Below, piece after piece: positions 6,151-9,076 of a stretch of DNA of 9,076 nucleotides; position 1 is the stretch's first letter; the number at the start of each line of letters is the position of its first letter. The position numbers and the translations under genes were made by a program. The notes beneath the pieces are model-generated. The model searched no databases and had not been told where the DNA came from. It saw nothing but the letters and a program-made list of their open reading frames with translations. The stretch is from JBBRMQ01 sp038230775 (GTDB lineage: Bacteria > Acidobacteriota > Thermoanaerobaculia > Gp7-AA8), in the NCBI GenBank assembly GCA_038230775.1, contig JBBRMQ010000180.1, forward strand, positions 1 to 9,076. Reading direction: 5' to 3'.

Positions 6151-6939
6151 ATGGACCCGAACGTCGATCTCTGGATTCAACTCTTCATACGCTGGGCGCA
6201 CGTCGTGGCCGGCATTCTCTGGATCGGACTGCTGTACTTCTTCAACTGGGTGAATGGCCCGTTCCAGGCGAAGCTCGACGGCCCGACGAAGAAACTCGTG
6301 AATCCGGAGTTGATGCCGCGCGCACTCTTCTGGTTTCGCTGGGGCGCCGCGTGGACGTGGATTACCGGCATTCTCCTCGCCGGCCTCATCTACTACCAGG
6401 GACATCAGGCTTTTGAAGGCGACTACCAGCAGACGCAGAATCCGTGGCTCTGGCTGGCCATCGTCCTGATTCTTCTGGCCGTCGGATTCGTCATCTACAA
6501 CACGATCATGAAGTCGATCGCGAACAAGGTCGCTGCTGCCGCGATCTGCCTCGTGATCTTCGCCGGCGTCTACCTGTTTCTCGAATACGTCGGCCACTTC
6601 GGGGGTCGCGGTCTCTACATCCACGCAGGTGCGATCTTCGGCACGACGATGGCCCTGAACGTCTGGATGATCATCTGGCCGTATCAGCAGCGCATCATCC
6701 GCGCGACGAAAGAAGGCACCGCGCCCGATCCGGCGGAAGTCGCCAGCGCCGGTCTCCGTTCGCGTCACAACACGTTCCTGTCCGTGCCGCTCATCTTTAC
6801 GATGATCAGCAACCACTATCCGAACGCCTACGGCCAAACACCGATGGTCCGCGACGGCATCCTCGCGGTGTTCATCGCGCTCGGCTTCGTCGCCGTGAAG
6901 ATGATCTACGGCAAGGCGCCGAAGGTGGCGGGATTCTGA
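6151..6939 (+). CDS. PuuD-family (urate oxidase N-terminal domain) membrane protein lacking the cytochrome c domain
   Basis: The 262 residues match the membrane domain of PuuD, a urate-oxidising inner-membrane protein in purine breakdown. Conserved segments are LFIRWAHVVAGILWIG (11-26), GGRGLYIHAGAIFGTTMALNVW (151-172), IIWPYQQ, PDPA, and SRHNTFLSVPLIFTMISNHYP (204-224). His17, His158, His206 and His222 are candidate haem or metal ligands. About seven hydrophobic spans are visible (near 10-31, 65-83, 99-118, 127-147, 157-178, 209-222 and 236-252). In characterised PuuD a cytochrome c domain with CxxCH follows. Here the protein stops at PKVAGF, with no CxxCH anywhere in it or in the downstream gap, so electrons must leave through another partner or the function differs. 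No other purine-catabolism gene is in the window, so urate as substrate is only an inference. It is probably monocistronic, because a large palindrome follows. Confidence 0.82.
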   Translation: MDPNVDLWIQLFIRWAHVVAGILWIGLLYFFNWVNGPFQAKLDGPTKKLVNPELMPRALFWFRWGAAWTWITGILLAGLIYYQGHQAFEGDYQQTQNPWLWLAIVLILLAVGFVIYNTIMKSIANKVAAAAICLVIFAGVYLFLEYVGHFGGRGLYIHAGAIFGTTMALNVWMIIWPYQQRIIRATKEGTAPDPAEVASAGLRSRHNTFLSVPLIFTMISNHYPNAYGQTPMVRDGILAVFIALGFVAVKMIYGKAPKVAGF

Positions 6940-6952
6940 TTCTTGCGCTGCG

Positions 6953-7031
6953 CGCGTTGTCGGTTGTCAGTTGTCGGTTGTCAACAGCCGCGAGTGGGTT
7001 TGACAACCGATCACCGACAACCGACAACGCG
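6953..7031. repeat. Large inverted repeat built of GTTGTC heptads
   Basis: The left arm (6956-6984) is four tandem copies of GTTGTC plus one purine, ending in A. The right arm (7000-7028) is its reverse complement with three mismatches, all in one heptad. The 29-bp arms enclose a 15-nt loop, and three further GC pairs extend the stem to 6953/7031. It begins 14 nt after the puuD-like stop and has no T-tract. Repeats of this kind may act as mRNA-stabilising 3' structures or be remnants of a mobile palindromic repeat. It occupies most of the 124-bp gap before the phzF-like gene. Confidence 0.8.
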
Positions 7032-7045
7032 TCGCGGAGCGACGC
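7029..7045. repeat. Short perfect hairpin upstream of the phzF-like gene
   Basis: GCGTCGC GGA GCGACGC forms a 7-bp stem with a 3-nt loop and ends 18 nt before ATG 7064. Its left arm competes with the last pairs of the large heptad palindrome, so the two structures are partly exclusive in RNA. A regulatory role is possible but unproven. Confidence 0.45.
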
Positions 7046-7063
7046 AGCGAAGCAGAGCGGCGC

Positions 7064-7843
7064 ATGAGGCTCCTGCAGGTCGACGCCTTCACCGACGTTC
7101 CGTTCAAGGGCAATCCCGCGGCGGTCTGTTTTCTCGATCGCGAGCGCGACGCCGCGTGGATGCAGAACGTCGCGGCGGAGATGAACCTTGCCGAGACTGC
7201 GTTTCTAATCCCCAAAGATGGCGACTACTCGCTGCGCTGGTTCACGCCGGCGGTCGAAGTCGATCTCTGCGGCCACGCGACGCTGGCAAGCGCGCATGCG
7301 TTGTGGGACGAGAAGATTCTCGACGGCGAAGTGCGGTTCCACACCCGCAGCGGGCTGCTGAAGGCACGGCGAGACGGCGAGTGGATCGAGCTCGATTTCC
7401 CCGCCACGCGCGAAGAGGCGGCGACGGCGCCTCCTGAGATGATCGAGGCGTTAGGCGCGAAGCCGGTCTACGTCGGCCGCAACAACTTCGATTACCTCGT
7501 GCAGCTGGCGACCGAGGATGAGGTGCGGAATCTGAAGCCGGATCATGCGGCGCTGCGGCACCTGCCTGTGCGCGGCGTGATCGTCACCAGCCGCGGCGCG
7601 AACGGCAAGTTCGACTTCGTCTCGCGATTCTTTGCGCCCGGCTCGGGCATTGACGAGGATCCTGTGACCGGCTCCGCTCACTGTTGCCTCGCGCCGTTCT
7701 GGTCCGAGCGCTTGAAGAAGAACGATTTCGTCGCGTATCAGGCGTCGCCGCGCGGCGGCACGGTCAAAGTCCGGCTCGAAGGCGATCGCGTCAAACTTCT
7801 CGGCCGCGCAGTCACAGTGCTGCGCGGCGAACTCGTGGTGTGA
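7064..7843 (+). CDS. PhzF-family isomerase/epimerase-like protein
   Basis: This is a cytosolic enzyme of the PhzF (diaminopimelate-epimerase-like fold) family, whose members isomerise small carboxylic or amino acid-like substrates. Most are of unknown specificity. At 259 residues it is within the family range. MRLLQVDAFTDVPFKGNPAAV (1-21) is the standard opening. Glu44 in NLAETAFL matches the catalytic Glu45 of PhzF. DLCGHATLASAHAL (67-80) and GSGIDEDPVTGSAHC (193-207) are the two signature loops, here with Cys69 and Cys207, although PhzF itself does not depend on a Cys pair as diaminopimelate epimerase does. There are no other phenazine genes, so phenazine synthesis is not indicated. The gene overlaps the downstream acetyltransferase by GTGA (7840-7843). 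Ribosome site upstream of the ATG is weak. Confidence 0.9.
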   Translation: MRLLQVDAFTDVPFKGNPAAVCFLDRERDAAWMQNVAAEMNLAETAFLIPKDGDYSLRWFTPAVEVDLCGHATLASAHALWDEKILDGEVRFHTRSGLLKARRDGEWIELDFPATREEAATAPPEMIEALGAKPVYVGRNNFDYLVQLATEDEVRNLKPDHAALRHLPVRGVIVTSRGANGKFDFVSRFFAPGSGIDEDPVTGSAHCCLAPFWSERLKKNDFVAYQASPRGGTVKVRLEGDRVKLLGRAVTVLRGELVV

Positions 7844-8271
7844 TCGAGCGCGCCGACCCCGCGATCGCCCGCGAGCTCATCCTCGAGTACGCGGCGTCAA
7901 CGGGAGTCGACCTCTCGTTTCAAAATCTCAGCGACGAGATCGCGGCGCTCGACACATTCTATGAAGCGATCTTTGTTGCTGATGAAACAGCAGGCTGCGT
8001 GGCGCTGAGAAAAATCGACAACGAGACCTGCGAGATGAAGCGACTGTATGTCCGTCCGCAGTTTCGAGGCCGGAACATCGGACGCGACCTCGTCGCGCGA
8101 GTCATCGAAGAAGCGAGAACACGCGGCTACAAGCGCATGCGCCTCGATACGCTTCCGACGATGACCGCGGCGATGGAGTTGTATCGCTCATTCGGATTCG
8201 TCGAGATCGCTCCGTATCGCCACAACCCGGTCGAAGCCAGCAAGTACATGGAGCTTACAATCGCGCCATGA
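7840..8271 (+). CDS. GNAT-family N-acetyltransferase, substrate unknown
   Basis: This is a single-domain, 143-residue GNAT enzyme transferring an acyl group from acyl-CoA to an unknown amine. Motif A is MKRLYVRPQFRGRNIGRDL (66-84), in which RGRNIG provides the pyrophosphate loop. Asn79 replaces the Gly seen at that position in many members. The C-terminal LDTLPTMTAAMELYRSFGFVEI matches motif B, with Tyr172-type placement of Tyr in ELYRSFGF as a plausible general acid. The start GTG at 7840 overlaps the phzF-like TGA and immediately begins a protein with family-like N-terminus (IERADPAIARELI). The frame is open well upstream, but that part is antisense-quality sequence inside the phzF-like gene. 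The stop overlaps the next ATG (8268-8271). Coupling suggests co-expression with its neighbours, perhaps as housekeeping metabolite repair; no substrate can be inferred. Confidence 0.88.
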   Translation: MIERADPAIARELILEYAASTGVDLSFQNLSDEIAALDTFYEAIFVADETAGCVALRKIDNETCEMKRLYVRPQFRGRNIGRDLVARVIEEARTRGYKRMRLDTLPTMTAAMELYRSFGFVEIAPYRHNPVEASKYMELTIAP

Positions 8272-9076
8272 ACATTCGCGAGATGCTGGAGGGGATCGAG
8301 AGCGACACGCTCGTTCCTCGCGCGGCGAAGAGCGCCGACACCCGCGGGCGCGACCGCGAGGAGCAGGAAGACGATCTTCGCCCGTCGTATCAGCGCGATC
8401 GAGACCGCATCATCCACAGCAAGTCGTTCCGGCGGCTCAAGCACAAGACGCAGGTTTTTCTCGCGCCGGAAGGCGATCACTACCGCACGCGGCTGACGCA
8501 CGTCCTCGAGGTGACGCAGATCGCGCGCACGATCGCCAAATCACTGCGCCTCAACGAAGTCCTCACCGAAGCCATCGGCCTCGGCCACGACCTCGGCCAC
8601 TCCGCCTTCGGTCACGCCGGCGAAGCCGCGCTGAACAAGCTGGTGAAGGGCGGGTTCGATCACTACCGGCAATCCGTCCGCGTGGTCGAGGTGCTGGAGA
8701 ACGACGGCGAGGGGTTGAATCTGACGATCGAGGTCCGCGACGGCATCCTCAAACACTCGAAGGGCGAGAAGGGGGAGCTGCTGCGCAAGCGGCCGAAGTC
8801 GCGGGCGCTCACGCTGGAAGGCGACATCGTCCGGATCTCCGACATCATCGCGTACGTCAATCACGATATCGACGACGGCATCCGCGCCGGCGTGCTGACC
8901 GAGAGCGACATTCCGAAAGACATCCGCACCACGTTAGGCCACAACGGCGGCGCGCGCATCGATCGCATGGTGCGCGACGTCATCGACGCCACGCTCGCCG
9001 CCGACTACGACGCCATCCGCATGACGCCCGAGGTGCTCGAGGCACTGGAGGAGCTGCGGACGTACATGTTCCAGCA
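8268..9076 (+). CDS. dgt: dGTPase-like HD-domain deoxynucleotide triphosphohydrolase, 3'-truncated by the window edge
   Basis: This is a cytosolic HD-superfamily enzyme that hydrolyses dNTPs (classically dGTP) to the deoxynucleoside and triphosphate, influencing dNTP pools. About 269 residues are visible. RDRDRIIHSKSFRRLKHKTQVF (43-64) is the conserved lead segment. Metal ligands of the HD domain are His78 (LTHVLEV), His107-Asp108 (GLGHDLGHSAFGH) and probably Asp192 in SDIIAYVNHDIDDGIRAG. Dgt and the shorter dGTPase-like family of bacteria share these motifs. The compact spacing resembles the dGTPase-like (type 2) proteins of about 330-380 residues more than the 500-residue E. coli Dgt, so nucleotide specificity is open. 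ATG 8268 overlaps the GNAT stop in ATGA. The C-terminus is outside the window. Confidence 0.93.
   Translation, partial: MNIREMLEGIESDTLVPRAAKSADTRGRDREEQEDDLRPSYQRDRDRIIHSKSFRRLKHKTQVFLAPEGDHYRTRLTHVLEVTQIARTIAKSLRLNEVLTEAIGLGHDLGHSAFGHAGEAALNKLVKGGFDHYRQSVRVVEVLENDGEGLNLTIEVRDGILKHSKGEKGELLRKRPKSRALTLEGDIVRISDIIAYVNHDIDDGIRAGVLTESDIPKDIRTTLGHNGGARIDRMVRDVIDATLAADYDAIRMTPEVLEALEELRTYMFQ

Noticed and set aside
5370..6416. A 348-residue open frame on the plus strand opposite the SDR gene and running into the puuD-like gene
   Set aside because: It is Arg/His-rich with no motif, lies antisense to a gene with a complete SDR motif set, and overlaps puuD-like in another frame. This is a shadow produced by GC-rich codon usage.
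6118..6837. A 239-residue open frame antisense to the puuD-like gene
   Set aside because: Charged, low-complexity composition and no ribosome site; the opposite strand encodes a well-matched membrane protein.
6956..7028. Possible CRISPR array because of the repeated GTTGTC units
   Set aside because: Units are 7 nt with no spacers and are arranged as an inverted repeat; no cas gene is nearby.

Overview
This is a compact, high-GC bacterial chromosome segment with short gaps and many overlapping genes. The genes for outer-membrane lipid transport (MlaE and MlaF type) and a secreted lipoprotein point to a diderm (Gram-negative) organism. The style of the interspersed palindromes reminds me of Acidobacteriota or similar soil and sediment lineages, but that is an impression and not a taxonomic assignment. 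I see no rRNA, tRNA, transposase, integrase, phage gene or CRISPR array. The window reads as ordinary core chromosome.

Positions 1-1891, minus strand: xseA, xseB and ispA run toward the left edge. The first two encode the large and small subunits of exonuclease VII. The third encodes a short-chain prenyl diphosphate synthase that leaves the window. This is a common bacterial gene order. Two oddities sit here: xseA reads 80 nt into xseB, and ispA has no ATG, GTG or TTG start where the family's N-terminus should begin.

Positions 1976-2545, plus strand: a threonine-rich predicted lipoprotein, divergent from xseA. It is followed by about 240 bp of structured intergenic DNA. This holds two near-identical U-tailed terminator hairpins on either side of a 93-nt palindrome, and a third related stem-loop.

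Positions 2790-6101, minus strand: a tight run of a short-chain dehydrogenase, alr (alanine racemase), mlaE (permease) and mlaF (ATPase), with junctions of 17 bp overlap, 4 bp overlap and direct abutment. It probably joins supply of D-alanine for cell wall synthesis to phospholipid transport between membranes. No substrate-binding MCE protein (MlaD) follows mlaF.

Positions 6151-9076, plus strand: a PuuD-type membrane protein without the usual cytochrome c tail. Next is a 124-bp gap filled by a heptad-built inverted repeat, then phzF-like, GNAT acetyltransferase and dGTPase-like genes coupled by 4-bp overlaps. The last gene runs off the right edge.

I did not find a convincing new multi-gene system. 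The most unusual signal is genome-wide in character: every Leu TTA codon in the well-supported coding sequence is followed directly by GGC, so the rare codon occurs only inside the hexamer TTAGGC. The intergenic stem-loops, one pair of which shows a compensatory base change, come next.
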